Of a DNA stretch of 64,000 bases, positions 1-8,612 are shown in pieces. The DNA comes from a bacterium 336/3 (lineage in GTDB: Bacteria > Bacteroidota > Bacteroidia > Cytophagales > Thermonemataceae): NCBI GenBank assembly GCA_001281695.1, contig LJIE01000001.1, forward strand, positions 2,184,586 through 2,248,585, given 5' to 3'. The notes beneath the pieces are model-generated. The model did not search any database. It was not told the origin of the DNA and saw only the letters and a program-made list of their open reading frames with translations. The first letter of the stretch is position 1, and each line of letters begins with the position of its first letter. A program made the translations under genes and the position numbers.

Positions 1-453
1 ATTAACTTTCAGCCTATGACCATGGTTTTGGATGTGGGAACAGGAGGGGGCTTCCCTGGCATTCCTCTTGCCATTATGTTTGAAGAAGTAGAATTTCATT
101 TGATAGACTCCATTGGTAAGAAAATCAGTGTGGTAAAAGCCGTAGCCGAAGAATTAGGGCTTAAAAATGTAAAAGCAGAGCAACTCAGAGCTGAACAAGC
201 TCCCAATTCGATGTACGATTTTGTGTTGAGTAGAGGTGTTACTCGTTCACTACCTTTTTATGAGTGGGTTAAAAACAAATTTAGCAAAAATGAGTACAAT
301 ACACTTTCGAATGGTATTTTACACCTCAAGGGAGGCGATTTGGATGAGGAGCTTAAGGAACTCAAGCAGAAACATAAAGTGTATAATTTAAAGAAATTCT
401 TTGAAGAAGAGTTTTTTGAAACTAAAAAAGTGGTGTATATTCCTCGTTTCTAA
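1..453 (+). CDS. rsmG: 16S rRNA (guanine-N7) methyltransferase RsmG, 5' partial
   Basis: RsmG (GidB) uses S-adenosylmethionine to methylate N7 of G527 in 16S rRNA. The frame is open from base 1, so the N-terminus lies outside the window. The visible part begins just before the SAM-binding loop DVGTGGGFPGIPLAI, followed by the acidic strand end HLIDSIGKK and the motif VLSRGVTR that are typical of the family. The C-terminus, ending KKVVYIPRF, matches the usual end of Bacteroidetes RsmG proteins. It lies 6 bp before a membrane protein gene on the same strand. The ATG at 16 is an internal methionine and not the start. Confidence 0.93.
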   Translation: MNFQPMTMVLDVGTGGGFPGIPLAIMFEEVEFHLIDSIGKKISVVKAVAEELGLKNVKAEQLRAEQAPNSMYDFVLSRGVTRSLPFYEWVKNKFSKNEYNTLSNGILHLKGGDLDEELKELKQKHKVYNLKKFFEEEFFETKKVVYIPRF

Positions 454-459
454 TATTTT

Positions 460-1377
460 ATGCAGTATTACTTCTCCTTGCAATTTAAAATACTCAATAG
501 ACATATTAAAGATTTGGCAATACACCCCGCAATCGTTTATTTATTGGCAGGAGGAGTGTTTGCTGTAATATCCAATACTATTTTTATGCAAGTTTATTAT
601 GCTCCATTGGTATATATTGCATTGGCACTTGGTAGTACAATGGGATTGCAAGAAGCTAATAGAAACGCATTTTTAAAATGGAACTATACAACAAAAACCT
701 ATCAAAAAATACGAATCATAGAAAATTTGATAGTAGTTACTCCATTTTTACTGTTTCTTTTGTATAAAACAGAGTTGTTATTTGTAGGGGTACTGATAAT
801 CTTAGCTATACTTTTTTCGTTTGTTCAGCTAAAAAATAGAGGAGATTTTACAATTCCAACACCCTTTTATAAATACCCTTTTGAGTTTATGGTGGGTTTT
901 CGGAATACGTTTTATTTGTTTTTTGTGGCATACGGACTACTTGTGGCAGGTATTTTGAGCAAAAATGTGAACCTGGCTGTATTCGCAATTATAATAGTAT
1001 TTTTAGTTTCTTTGACATTTTATATGAATACTGAAGATAAATTTTATGTTTGGATATATTCACTTTCATCTAAAAAGTTTCTCTTCAAAAAAATAGGTGT
1101 AGCTCTTTTTTACACAACATGCATATTATTGCCCATTTTTATCTCTTTGATTATATTTTTTCCAAAAGAATGGTGGATGATAGGTATTTTTATGGTGTGG
1201 GGATATTTATTGTTGTTGGCAGTTATTCTGATGAAATACTCTGTTTTTCCTGAAAAAGTAATGCTTAAAGAGTCTTTTTTATTTGCCCTTAATTTTCAAG
1301 TTCCACCTTTATTACTCATCCTGATACCCTATTGGTATATTCAATCTCTTAAAAAATTAGATAAAATCTTAAAATGA
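460..1377 (+). CDS. ABC transporter permease-like membrane protein
   Basis: A 305-residue, very hydrophobic protein with about eight predicted membrane segments and few charged loops. I do not recognise a named family from sequence. The next gene is an ABC ATPase whose ATG overlaps this stop codon (ATGA at 1374-1377). That translational coupling suggests this is the membrane subunit of a two-gene ABC exporter. The substrate is unknown. The role is inferred from the partner and membrane topology. Confidence 0.7.
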   Translation: MQYYFSLQFKILNRHIKDLAIHPAIVYLLAGGVFAVISNTIFMQVYYAPLVYIALALGSTMGLQEANRNAFLKWNYTTKTYQKIRIIENLIVVTPFLLFLLYKTELLFVGVLIILAILFSFVQLKNRGDFTIPTPFYKYPFEFMVGFRNTFYLFFVAYGLLVAGILSKNVNLAVFAIIIVFLVSLTFYMNTEDKFYVWIYSLSSKKFLFKKIGVALFYTTCILLPIFISLIIFFPKEWWMIGIFMVWGYLLLLAVILMKYSVFPEKVMLKESFLFALNFQVPPLLLILIPYWYIQSLKKLDKILK

Positions 1378-2054
1378 TAACTATTGAAAACTTATCAAAA
1401 GTCTATGGCAAGCATCAAATTCTAAAAAATATACAGATGTCTTTAGAAAAAGGCAAAGTATATGGAATTGTAGGCGAAAACGGAGCAGGAAAAACAACTC
1501 TTTTTAAGTGTATAGCTGGTTTGGAAGATTTTGAAGGCAGTATTCATAGCCTTTTAGAGCCTATCAAAAATTATATTGGCTACTTGCAAACAGAATCATA
1601 TTTCTTTTCTAAAATGACAGGTAAGGAGTATATTCATTTGTTGTGCCATGCTCGAAATATCCAAAATACAGATTTTGAAAATAAAAATATATTTGATTTG
1701 CCTTTGAATGAGTATGTTACTTCGTATTCGACAGGCATGAAAAAGAAACTAGCTCTTACAGCTATTTTAATGCAAGAAAATCAAATATTTATTTTAGATG
1801 AGCCTTTCAATGGAGTTGATATTCAGAGTAATCTGATGATAGTTGAAATTATTAAAAAACTTAAAATACTTGGAAAAACAGTTTTGATTTCGTCTCATAT
1901 TTTTTCAACACTTTATGAAATATGTGATGAGATTCATTTACTTAGAGAAGGAACATTTATAAAAAAAGCTCTACCAGATGAGTTTAAGGCTTTGGAAGAA
2001 GAAATGCGGGATTTTACAGTTGGGAATTTATTAGAAAGGCTGGATTTGAAGTAA
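1374..2054 (+). CDS. ABC transporter ATP-binding protein
   Basis: A 226-residue ATPase subunit of an ABC exporter. It has Walker A GENGAGKTT near residue 34, a signature region YSTGMKKKLAL in which the usual LSGGQ is replaced by YSTGM (common in CcmA/NatA-type exporters), Walker B IFILDEPFNGVD, and the switch histidine in LISSHIF. It is short and has no extra C-terminal domain. The start overlaps the stop of the upstream membrane protein, its presumed partner. A strong hairpin overlaps the stop codon and ends the transcript. The substrate cannot be told from sequence. Confidence 0.9.
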   Translation: MITIENLSKVYGKHQILKNIQMSLEKGKVYGIVGENGAGKTTLFKCIAGLEDFEGSIHSLLEPIKNYIGYLQTESYFFSKMTGKEYIHLLCHARNIQNTDFENKNIFDLPLNEYVTSYSTGMKKKLALTAILMQENQIFILDEPFNGVDIQSNLMIVEIIKKLKILGKTVLISSHIFSTLYEICDEIHLLREGTFIKKALPDEFKALEEEMRDFTVGNLLERLDLK

Positions 2055-2066
2055 AATCCAGCCTTT
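2038..2066. terminator. Bidirectional terminator between ABC ATPase and TPR gene
   Basis: A 10-bp inverted repeat, GGCTGGATTT at 2038-2047 and AAATCCAGCC at 2054-2063, is followed by a T-rich run. It overlaps the end of the ABC ATPase gene, and the convergent TPR gene ends at 2073, so it can serve both strands. Confidence 0.7.
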
Positions 2067-2072
2067 ATTATG

Positions 2073-3845
2073 TTATTTGATGCTTTGAAGAGCTTTTTGA
2101 GCTTCTTGGTCATCAGGGTAAAATACCAAGAAATACTCTAAATCTTTTTTGGCTTGTTGTTTATTGTTTTTTGCCAAATGAGCCATTCCTCTAAAATAAT
2201 ATACTTCTATGGTATCTGGGTCTAATTTTAACAAATCTTCTGATTCAGTCAGTACTTTATCTATTTGATCATCTCCATACAAATAACCAATCTTATCCAA
2301 ACGATATTCAGGTTCTTTAGGATTGAGGGCAATGGCTTTATCTATGTTTTGAAGAGCTTCTTCCACAGAGTCTATCTCAAAAAGAATATGAGCTTTTTCC
2401 GCATAATATGAAGGGTTCTGTGGATTTGCAGCAATGGTTTTATCCATATAATATACAGCTTGTCCAAAGTTTTCGGCTTCGGCAGCAGCAAGCCCACGCA
2501 TCAAGTATAAATATTCGTAATTGCGTTCTTTGGGTAATTTTTCTGCTTTCTCAAAATCTTTGTTAGAATTCTGAAAATCGCCTTCCATGGCATATACAAT
2601 ACCTCTGATGGTATAACTCTTGGAATTTAATGAGTCCATTTTTAAGGCTTTTTCAACATCTTTTAAGGCTTGTTTTTTATCATTTTCTTGTAAAAGATTC
2701 AGGCTTCTCTCTTGGTAAGCCAAAACTAAAAGGTTCTCCAACTCTGTTTTTGTAAAACTACTATTTAAGAGTTTTCCTGCATCTGTAATAACTTCTGCTT
2801 TTTCATCTTTTGAGTTTTTTTGTAAAAATAATTCAGGCATCATGCTGAGGGCATGGGAGTAGTTGTCTTTAGCTTCCGTTTTTCTTTGGTTGTAATGAGC
2901 AATAATGGCTTTATCATAGTAAAACTCAGCAGGGAGGTCTTGCTTTTTATTTTCAGCTTTAAGGGTTGCTTGCCATGCTTTTTCATATTGCTTGGTTTGA
3001 AAATAGGCAATAGACTCACCATAAGCTAAATACGGATTTTGAGATTCAGGGTAGCTTTGGAAGATTTCTAAGGCCTTTTTGTAGTTTTTGAGCTTGTAAT
3101 GAGCCATTCCCCAATAATAAAAATCGTCTTCTTCAAAGGCATATTTGTCTTTTTTGAGTACAGACTCAAAAGTTTTGATGGTTTCTTGGTATTTATCTTT
3201 TTCGTAAGAGATATAAGCTTTTAGTTTTAAGGCTTCCAAATTGTTTTTGTTTTTTTCAAGAGCTTTATCAGCATAAATGGTTGCTCCATCCAAGTCTTTA
3301 TCAAGCCAATAGGCATAGCTTTTGAGCTGATAAATGGCGTTATTTTCAGGAGAATATTTGAGAGCTTTATCTAAATATTCTTGGGCAGTTTTGGGAAAAC
3401 CTGCTGAGGCATACACATAACCCATATCTGTAAGAGCTTGTACATGGGTACTATCCATTTGTAAAACACGTTGTACATCTCTAAAAGCCTGTTCAAATAA
3501 GTCTAAATTTACTTTTGCTCTGGCTCTGCCCAAATAGGCAAGTGTATCTTTGGGATAATGATGAATCAGTTTGGAAAAACTTTTCTCAGCCTTTTGGAAA
3601 TCTTCTTCCTCAAGCTCAAAAAAAGCCTTACTGTAAAGGGCGTCATGCCAAGTAGAGTCTATTTTGAGGCACTCAGCCAAATAGGTGTATCCTTCTTTGA
3701 AATCATTTTTTTCAAAAGATTTTATAGCCTTTTCGTAATTTTTTTCTAAATCTTTTTGTTTAGTTTGTGCAGTAGTTTTTAAGAAAACTATAAAAAGCAA
3801 AGAAATTGAGAACAAGAATCGCATTTTTGATGTATTTTTGAACAC
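2073..3845 (-). CDS. Secreted tetratricopeptide repeat protein
   Basis: A 590-residue protein with an N-terminal signal peptide ending near TTAQ (residue 27). At least a dozen TPR units follow across the whole length, seen as repeats of the type ALxxxGxxYxxxGxxxxAxxxxxxAL, for example AYLGRARAKVNLDLFEQAF and YYFRGMAHLAKNNKQQAK. TPR proteins of this type are periplasmic or outer-membrane-attached scaffolds. No catalytic domain or lipobox is visible. It is divergent from gldC with only 54 bp between them. The partner and function are not predictable from sequence. Confidence 0.85.
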   Translation of the reverse strand: MFKNTSKMRFLFSISLLFIVFLKTTAQTKQKDLEKNYEKAIKSFEKNDFKEGYTYLAECLKIDSTWHDALYSKAFFELEEEDFQKAEKSFSKLIHHYPKDTLAYLGRARAKVNLDLFEQAFRDVQRVLQMDSTHVQALTDMGYVYASAGFPKTAQEYLDKALKYSPENNAIYQLKSYAYWLDKDLDGATIYADKALEKNKNNLEALKLKAYISYEKDKYQETIKTFESVLKKDKYAFEEDDFYYWGMAHYKLKNYKKALEIFQSYPESQNPYLAYGESIAYFQTKQYEKAWQATLKAENKKQDLPAEFYYDKAIIAHYNQRKTEAKDNYSHALSMMPELFLQKNSKDEKAEVITDAGKLLNSSFTKTELENLLVLAYQERSLNLLQENDKKQALKDVEKALKMDSLNSKSYTIRGIVYAMEGDFQNSNKDFEKAEKLPKERNYEYLYLMRGLAAAEAENFGQAVYYMDKTIAANPQNPSYYAEKAHILFEIDSVEEALQNIDKAIALNPKEPEYRLDKIGYLYGDDQIDKVLTESEDLLKLDPDTIEVYYFRGMAHLAKNNKQQAKKDLEYFLVFYPDDQEAQKALQSIK

Positions 3846-3899
3846 AAATTTAATAAAATTCTTGAACCTTTTGATAATTCAACATTTAAACCTTTTTTT

Positions 3900-4241
3900 A
3901 TGCGACAAGAAAAAATTACTCTTGACATTGTATTAGACGACCAAAATGTTTGTGAAAAAATAGAATGGGATGCAACACAAAAGCCAGAACCGGGAACAGA
4001 GCAAGCTAAAGCTATTTCACTAGCAATTTGGGATGGGTGGGGAAAAGGCACATTAAAAATTGATTTATGGACAAAACAAATGGAAGTGCTTGAAATGAAG
4101 CGTTTTTGTATCGAAACCATTTCGGGACTTGCCGACATGATTCGTATTGCCACAGGTGATGAAGTCATGGCTATGGATATGGAAAATATCTGTAAACGTA
4201 TGCAAGACAGGCTCGAAGAAGAAGTAAAACAAGCAAAATAA
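3900..4241 (+). CDS. gldC: Gliding motility protein GldC
   Basis: A 113-residue cytoplasmic protein matching GldC of gliding Bacteroidetes. The family pattern is visible in EKIEWDATQ, in EQAKAISLAIWDG, in the block IDLWTKQMEVLEMKRF and in the C-terminal DEVMAMDMENICKRMQDRL. GldC is needed for efficient gliding in Flavobacterium, although its biochemical role is not known. The length matches the family (about 110). The gene stands alone, without gldB, and ends at a bidirectional terminator shared with ytxJ. The first ATG after the divergent promoter region was taken as start. Confidence 0.9.
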   Translation: MRQEKITLDIVLDDQNVCEKIEWDATQKPEPGTEQAKAISLAIWDGWGKGTLKIDLWTKQMEVLEMKRFCIETISGLADMIRIATGDEVMAMDMENICKRMQDRLEEEVKQAK

Positions 4242-4243
4242 AT

Positions 4244-4273
4244 AAAAAAAGACGTTTTCTAACGTCTTTTTTT
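4244..4273. terminator. Bidirectional terminator gldC/ytxJ
   Basis: Seven A, GACGTT, a TTCT loop, AACGTC, then seven T form a symmetrical hairpin with U-tracts on both strands. It lies between the convergent gldC and ytxJ. Confidence 0.9.
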
Positions 4274-4601
4274 ACACACTTAAATTTTTAATTTCTTGGT
4301 AATCAATTCCATAATGCGAGTCATGATAAATACAATTCCCCTCTGCTAAAAGCAATGCTTGTGGTGATTGATGCTCCACCCCAAATACCTCAGCAATCTT
4401 ATTGGAAATATCTCTGTATTTTATCAAATCCAAATAATAAGCGTCTACTTGTTGCATATCTGTATCATTCCATTGGCGTTGTAAACGATCTAATGCTGTG
4501 GCACTGATAGAGCAACGTGTACTATGCTTAAAAATAAGTGCTTTAGACTTTTTTTTAATGTCTTCCAATTGTTCTTGGTTTTCTAAAGGTATCCAATTCA
4601 T
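4272..4601 (-). CDS. ytxJ: Bacillithiol system redox-active protein YtxJ
   Basis: A 109-residue thioredoxin-fold protein of the DUF2847/YtxJ family. The diagnostic motif FKHSTRCSISATA follows the first beta strand and carries the single active-site cysteine in a TRCxIS context, as in YtxJ and other monothiol bacilliredoxin-like proteins. The cis-loop region is SPQALLLAEG. The family is associated with bacillithiol-using Firmicutes and Bacteroidetes, where it may remove bacillithiol from proteins. This is known for the family and inferred here. It is a single gene, convergent with gldC. Confidence 0.88.
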   Translation of the reverse strand: MNWIPLENQEQLEDIKKKSKALIFKHSTRCSISATALDRLQRQWNDTDMQQVDAYYLDLIKYRDISNKIAEVFGVEHQSPQALLLAEGNCIYHDSHYGIDYQEIKNLSV

Positions 4602-4651
4602 ACATTTTTATTTTTATAAGAAACAATCATTCTTTGAAAATAGTTTTTATC

Positions 4652-4659
4652 TAAATTTG
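4652..4659 (+). promoter_or_regulatory. Candidate Bacteroidetes -7 box upstream of the fused ABC ATPase
   Basis: TAAATTTG matches the TAnnTTTG -7 consensus exactly and lies 53 bp before the ATG at 4713. A TTTG at 4633-4636 is only 15 bp upstream, shorter than the usual 17-23, so the -33 element is uncertain. Confidence 0.4.
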
Positions 4660-4712
4660 CACAAAAAAGGTTTTTTTTTTAGATTTCAGAAAATATTGAA
4701 GCCCATTTTATT

Positions 4713-6563
4713 ATGCAGCAAGCTAATTCTAATGATATACTCTTAGAAATAAAAGATTTAAGTGTTACTTTTACTACAAGTAAAGGGACTGTACAAGCTG
4801 TAAAGAATGTCAGTTTTACTTTGTATAAAGGTGAAACACTTGGAATAGTTGGGGAATCAGGTTCAGGAAAATCTGTAACTACACTAGCAATCTTAAGACT
4901 TATCCAAGAAGGTGTAGGAAAAATTACAAGTGGTGAAATTATCTTTCATTCTCCTAAAATTGGAAAAGTAAATATTTTGGAACTTTCAGAGGCTCAAATG
5001 CGAAAAGACATTAGAGGAAATGACATAGCCATGATTTTCCAAGAACCCATGACCTCGCTTAATCCTGTATATACTTGTGGTGAGCAAGTAACAGAAACCA
5101 TTCTTTTACATCAGCCTGTAACGAAAGAAGAAGCTAAAAAAAGAGCTATTGAGCTTTTTGAAAAAGTAAAACTACCTGATCCTGAACGCATTTTTAGAGC
5201 CTATCCACACGAAATTTCAGGTGGGCAGAAACAAAGAGTAATGATTGCCATGGCTCTTTCATGTCAGCCAGCTTTACTCATTGCAGATGAGCCAACTACA
5301 GCCCTTGATGTAACTGTTCAGGACGAAGTGTTAAAACTGATTCAAGAGCTTCGAGATGAGCTTGGAATGGCTATTATCTTTATTACTCACGATTTGGGAG
5401 TTATTGCTGAAATCTCTGATAAAATCATGGTAATGTATAGAGGCTCAGCAGTAGAGAAAAATGATACTTGGGAGCTTTTTTATCAACCTTTGCATCCTTA
5501 TACAAAAGGTTTATTGGCTTGCAGACCAAGAGCCAATATGAAAATGAAAATTTTGCCTGTAGTTGCTGATTTTATGGAAGTAAGCCCTAATGGTGAAATT
5601 ATTGAAAAACATAAATACGGTTCTATTGGTGAAGCCTTGATGATGACTCTTGAAAGTGATGAAGATATTACAGATCGAAAAATAGAGTTGACTCTGCAAA
5701 CAAAACCTTTGTTAGAAGTTTATAATCTCAAGAAATATTTTCCTACTAAAACAAAAGGATGGTTTAAAAAAGAAGTTGTAGAGTATAAAAAAGCAGTAGA
5801 TGATGTAACTTTCAATGTGTATCCAGGTGAAACACTTGGGCTTGTAGGAGAATCGGGTTGTGGTAAAACAACACTTGGTAGAATGTTATTAAACCTCATT
5901 ACTCCAACATCTGGTGAGGTAATTTTTGGTGGACAAAATATTTATCAGCTAAAAGCTCAGGAAATTAGGGCTTTACGTAAAGATATGCAAATCATTTTTC
6001 AAGATCCATATTCATCATTAAATCCACGACTCACTGTAGGAGAGGCAATTATGGAGCCTATGAAGGTGTTTGGTATTGGAAATAATGATAAAGAAAGAAA
6101 AGATAGAGTAATTGATTTGTTGGAAACAGTGAACCTAAAAGCATCACATTTTACTCATTATCCACACGAGTTTTCAGGTGGGCAACGCCAACGTATTGCT
6201 ATTGCAAGAGCCTTGGCTTTGGAGCCTAAATTTGTGGTTTGTGATGAATCTGTTTCAGCTCTAGATGTTTCTGTACAAGCTCAGGTGCTTAATTTGCTCA
6301 ATGAACTTAAAGAGAAATACCATTTTACCTATATCTTTATTTCACACGATTTGTCTGTTATACGTTTTATGGCAGATAGAATTTTGGTGATGAATAAAGG
6401 CAAAATCGAGGAAATAGGTTATGCTGAAGATATTTATAATAGTCCACAGCAAGAATACACAAAAAAGCTTATTAGTGCTATCCCTGAATCAGATTTGGAA
6501 GAAATCAGGAAGATTCAGAACAAACGAAAAATGGCAAGAGGTATCAAAAATGTGCAATTTTAA
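4713..6563 (+). CDS. Fused oligopeptide-type ABC transporter ATP-binding protein (DppD-DppF fusion)
   Basis: A 616-residue protein with two complete ABC ATPase modules in tandem, like GsiA or YejF, that energises uptake of peptides or related solutes. Module 1 has Walker A GESGSGKS near residue 50, signature ISGGQKQR and Walker [13 protein letters not shown]. Module 2 has Walker A GESGCGKT, signature FSGGQRQR and [12 protein letters not shown], where Ser replaces the usual Pro after the Walker B glutamate. A linker of about 60 residues includes the C-terminal [13 protein letters not shown] type extension that is typical of oligopeptide ATPases. No permease or binding protein gene is adjacent, so those subunits must be elsewhere. 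The following GNAT gene overlaps the stop codon. Confidence 0.92.
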   Translation: MQQANSNDILLEIKDLSVTFTTSKGTVQAVKNVSFTLYKGETLGIVGESGSGKSVTTLAILRLIQEGVGKITSGEIIFHSPKIGKVNILELSEAQMRKDIRGNDIAMIFQEPMTSLNPVYTCGEQVTETILLHQPVTKEEAKKRAIELFEKVKLPDPERIFRAYPHEISGGQKQRVMIAMALSCQPALLIADEPTTALDVTVQDEVLKLIQELRDELGMAIIFITHDLGVIAEISDKIMVMYRGSAVEKNDTWELFYQPLHPYTKGLLACRPRANMKMKILPVVADFMEVSPNGEIIEKHKYGSIGEALMMTLESDEDITDRKIELTLQTKPLLEVYNLKKYFPTKTKGWFKKEVVEYKKAVDDVTFNVYPGETLGLVGESGCGKTTLGRMLLNLITPTSGEVIFGGQNIYQLKAQEIRALRKDMQIIFQDPYSSLNPRLTVGEAIMEPMKVFGIGNNDKERKDRVIDLLETVNLKASHFTHYPHEFSGGQRQRIAIARALALEPKFVVCDESVSALDVSVQAQVLNLLNELKEKYHFTYIFISHDLSVIRFMADRILVMNKGKIEEIGYAEDIYNSPQQEYTKKLISAIPESDLEEIRKIQNKRKMARGIKNVQF

Positions 6564-7000
6564 TGATTCAGGTACATAAAATCAACGATGCTGAAGAAAC
6601 CAAGTATGCTATTGGTATCAGAGAACAAGTATTTGTGATAGAGCAAAAAGTTCCTAAAGAAGATGAGTACGATAGTCATGAACAAGAAAGCCATCATTTT
6701 TTAGCATATTACGAAAATATGCCTTGTGGAACTGCTCGTTGGCGATATACTGAAAAAGGAATTAAACTCGAAAGATTTGCTGTTTTGGAAGAATTTAGAG
6801 ATAAAAAAGTAGGTAAAGCAATTTTAGAAAATGTCCTGAATGACATAAAAAATCATCCTGAAAGTAAAAATAAAGCACTATATTTGCATGCTCAAATACA
6901 AGTGGTAGGTTTTTACGAAAAATTTGGTTTTCAAAAATTTGGAGAACCCTTCCAAGAATGTGATATTTGGCATTACAAAATGCAAAAATTAGAAGATTAG
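6563..7000 (+). CDS. GNAT family N-acetyltransferase
   Basis: A 145-residue single-domain GNAT acetyltransferase. The acetyl-CoA pyrophosphate-binding motif appears as RFAVLEEFRDKKVGKAIL, followed by LHAQIQVVGFYEKFGFQ, the usual beta-5/alpha-4 region with the catalytic-type tyrosine. The N-terminal part (AIGIREQVFVIEQKVP) resembles ElaA and related GNATs. It is translationally coupled to the ABC ATPase (TAATG overlap), but the acceptor substrate cannot be inferred. Confidence 0.88.
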   Translation: MIQVHKINDAEETKYAIGIREQVFVIEQKVPKEDEYDSHEQESHHFLAYYENMPCGTARWRYTEKGIKLERFAVLEEFRDKKVGKAILENVLNDIKNHPESKNKALYLHAQIQVVGFYEKFGFQKFGEPFQECDIWHYKMQKLED

Positions 7001-7007
7001 TTATTAA

Positions 7008-7688
7008 ATGAAAAGTGTTATGAAAAAGTTTAGTTTTATTATTACTGGATTATTGATGTGTTTTTATTCCTCTTTTGCTCAAATAGATTATGGTTTGAGA
7101 GGAGGTATTAACCTTTCTACTATTATTGGAGGCGATTCTAAATTATTCCAAACAATAGATGGTAAAGGAGCTACTGTGAATACACAATTTAAAGTTGGTT
7201 ATCAAGGAGGTTTTTATGCAAGAATGCCTATTAATGAAAATTTCTTTTTTAGACCAGAAATAGGGATTTCCAACAGAGGAGTGTCTAACAAAAAAGCTGT
7301 TTATCAGTTTATTGACGCCAAATTCAATCGATATGATTTTACCTATATAGATGTTCCTTTGTTGTTGCAAATTGGTAATGCTGAAGAAGGTTTACATTTG
7401 TTTGTCGGTCCACAGTTTTCTTATCTTATTAATTCCAGAAAAAGATTAGAGAATGAATATGGAGAAATTAAAAATGTAATTGGAAAAGAACCAAGTAAAA
7501 CAGCTATATTTGCTGTATTAGGAGTGGGTTATGAGCTACCTAGTGGTATCAATTTTGGACTAAGAGCTGAATATGGGGTTACCCCAATAGCTTCAGGGAT
7601 AAGTGCAAATGTATTTGCTACTCAAATATCTGTGGGTTATACACTTTCTTCTATGTCTATTTATAGAAGAACACATCGAAATAGATAA
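7008..7688 (+). CDS. PorT-like outer membrane beta-barrel protein
   Basis: A 226-residue protein with a signal peptide ending SSFAQ, then alternating amphipathic strands with the pattern seen in PorT-family small barrels: IDYGLRGGINLS at the mature start, FFFRPEIGISNRG, YIDVPLLLQIGN and FGLRAEYGVTPI. The YIDVPLLLQ strand is characteristic of this Bacteroidetes barrel family. The function is unknown for most members. An alternative ATG lies at 7020 and would give a tighter signal peptide. It lies 7 bp after the GNAT gene and is followed by a terminator. Confidence 0.82.
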   Translation: MKSVMKKFSFIITGLLMCFYSSFAQIDYGLRGGINLSTIIGGDSKLFQTIDGKGATVNTQFKVGYQGGFYARMPINENFFFRPEIGISNRGVSNKKAVYQFIDAKFNRYDFTYIDVPLLLQIGNAEEGLHLFVGPQFSYLINSRKRLENEYGEIKNVIGKEPSKTAIFAVLGVGYELPSGINFGLRAEYGVTPIASGISANVFATQISVGYTLSSMSIYRRTHRNR

Positions 7689-7709
7689 TTGAAATAATAA
7701 TAATAATTA

Positions 7710-7746
7710 AAACTTCATCTAAAATAATTTAGGTGAAGTTTTTTTA
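7710..7746 (+). terminator. Rho-independent terminator after the PorT-like gene
   Basis: A 14-bp stem (7710-7723 with 7728-7741, one G-T wobble), a 4-nt loop and a run of T. Confidence 0.85.
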
Positions 7747-7829
7747 TAAAATAATTAGAATTTAGTTGAATTACTTTTGTATTTTTTTTACTTTGCAATC
7801 AAAAGTGAATACTAAACACCCTACTAAAA

Positions 7830-8132
7830 ATGAAAGAATTACTAAAACAAATCAACAAATCGTTTGACAACAAAATTCGTTTGGCTATTATGGCTGTATT
7901 GGTGCAAAAAAAAGCTGCTACCTTCAATGAACTCAAGAAAATTTTGGGTACAACAGATGGCAATTTATCAAGTAATGCTACTGTTCTAGAAGAAAACCAA
8001 TACATCGAAGTAAAAAAACAATTTATCAAAAAGAAATCAAACACATCTTATCATATTACAGAGCAAGGCAAACTCTCATTCAAATTGCACATAGAGGCTC
8101 TGAACAAAATTATACAAGGACATATCAAGTGA
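7830..8132 (+). CDS. Winged-helix transcriptional regulator, HTH_34/MarR-like
   Basis: A 100-residue one-domain DNA-binding protein. Residues 10-75 form a winged helix: RLAIMAVLVQKKAATFNELKK, then the recognition helix region TDGNLSSNATVLEENQYI, then the wing KSNTSYHITEQGKLSF. This is the HTH_34 arrangement of small ArsR/MarR-like regulators with no separate sensing domain. Its stop overlaps the GTG start of the next gene (GTGA), so the two form an operon. The target is unknown; autoregulation is plausible but not shown. Confidence 0.88.
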   Translation: MKELLKQINKSFDNKIRLAIMAVLVQKKAATFNELKKILGTTDGNLSSNATVLEENQYIEVKKQFIKKKSNTSYHITEQGKLSFKLHIEALNKIIQGHIK

Positions 8133-8572
8133 TACAAGGGCTCAACATACCACAATATGAGCATCAGTTTCAAAAAGTAGCTGAAAAACTGTATATTTAT
8201 GATATTATTCGAAAAAAGTATATTTTGTTGAGTCCAGAAGAATGGGTTAGACAACAATTTATTCGTTGGCTCATTGAGGAGCACCAATATTCTAAAAACT
8301 TAATGCAAGTAGAAAGAGGGCATCACTACCAAAGTAGACAAAAAAGAACAGATTTGGTGGTTTATGATCGTTTGGGAATGCCACTGATGCTTGTTGAGTG
8401 TAAAGCTATGGATATTACGATCTCCGAAAAAACACTCCAGCAAGCTGCAATCTACAATAAAACGCTTCAAGCCAAATATGTAACTGTTACAAATGGACTT
8501 TGCTATGCAGTTTGTTTGGTGAATGATGGAAAATTAGTATTTTTAGAACAAATTCCAAGTATTGAACAATGA
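8129..8572 (+). CDS. Type I restriction HsdR N-terminal-like PD-(D/E)XK nuclease-fold protein
   Basis: A 147-residue stand-alone domain resembling the N-terminal nuclease domain of type I restriction R subunits (HSDR_N_2). The catalytic pattern is visible as KRTDLVVYD followed by MLVECKA, giving the D...ExK of the PD-(D/E)XK fold, with the helix SEKTLQQAAIYN after it. No helicase, methylase or specificity subunit is nearby, so this is not a complete restriction system. Such orphan proteins are common in Bacteroidetes and have no proven role. The start codon is GTG and overlaps the stop of the upstream regulator. Confidence 0.82.
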   Translation: MIQGLNIPQYEHQFQKVAEKLYIYDIIRKKYILLSPEEWVRQQFIRWLIEEHQYSKNLMQVERGHHYQSRQKRTDLVVYDRLGMPLMLVECKAMDITISEKTLQQAAIYNKTLQAKYVTVTNGLCYAVCLVNDGKLVFLEQIPSIEQ

Positions 8573-8612
8573 ATATTGTTTAATACTTATTGCTCATTGA
8601 TAAATAAAAACT

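Noticed and set aside
8129-8572. Complete restriction-modification system
   Set aside because: Only the HsdR-N-like domain is present; no helicase, methylase or specificity gene is nearby.
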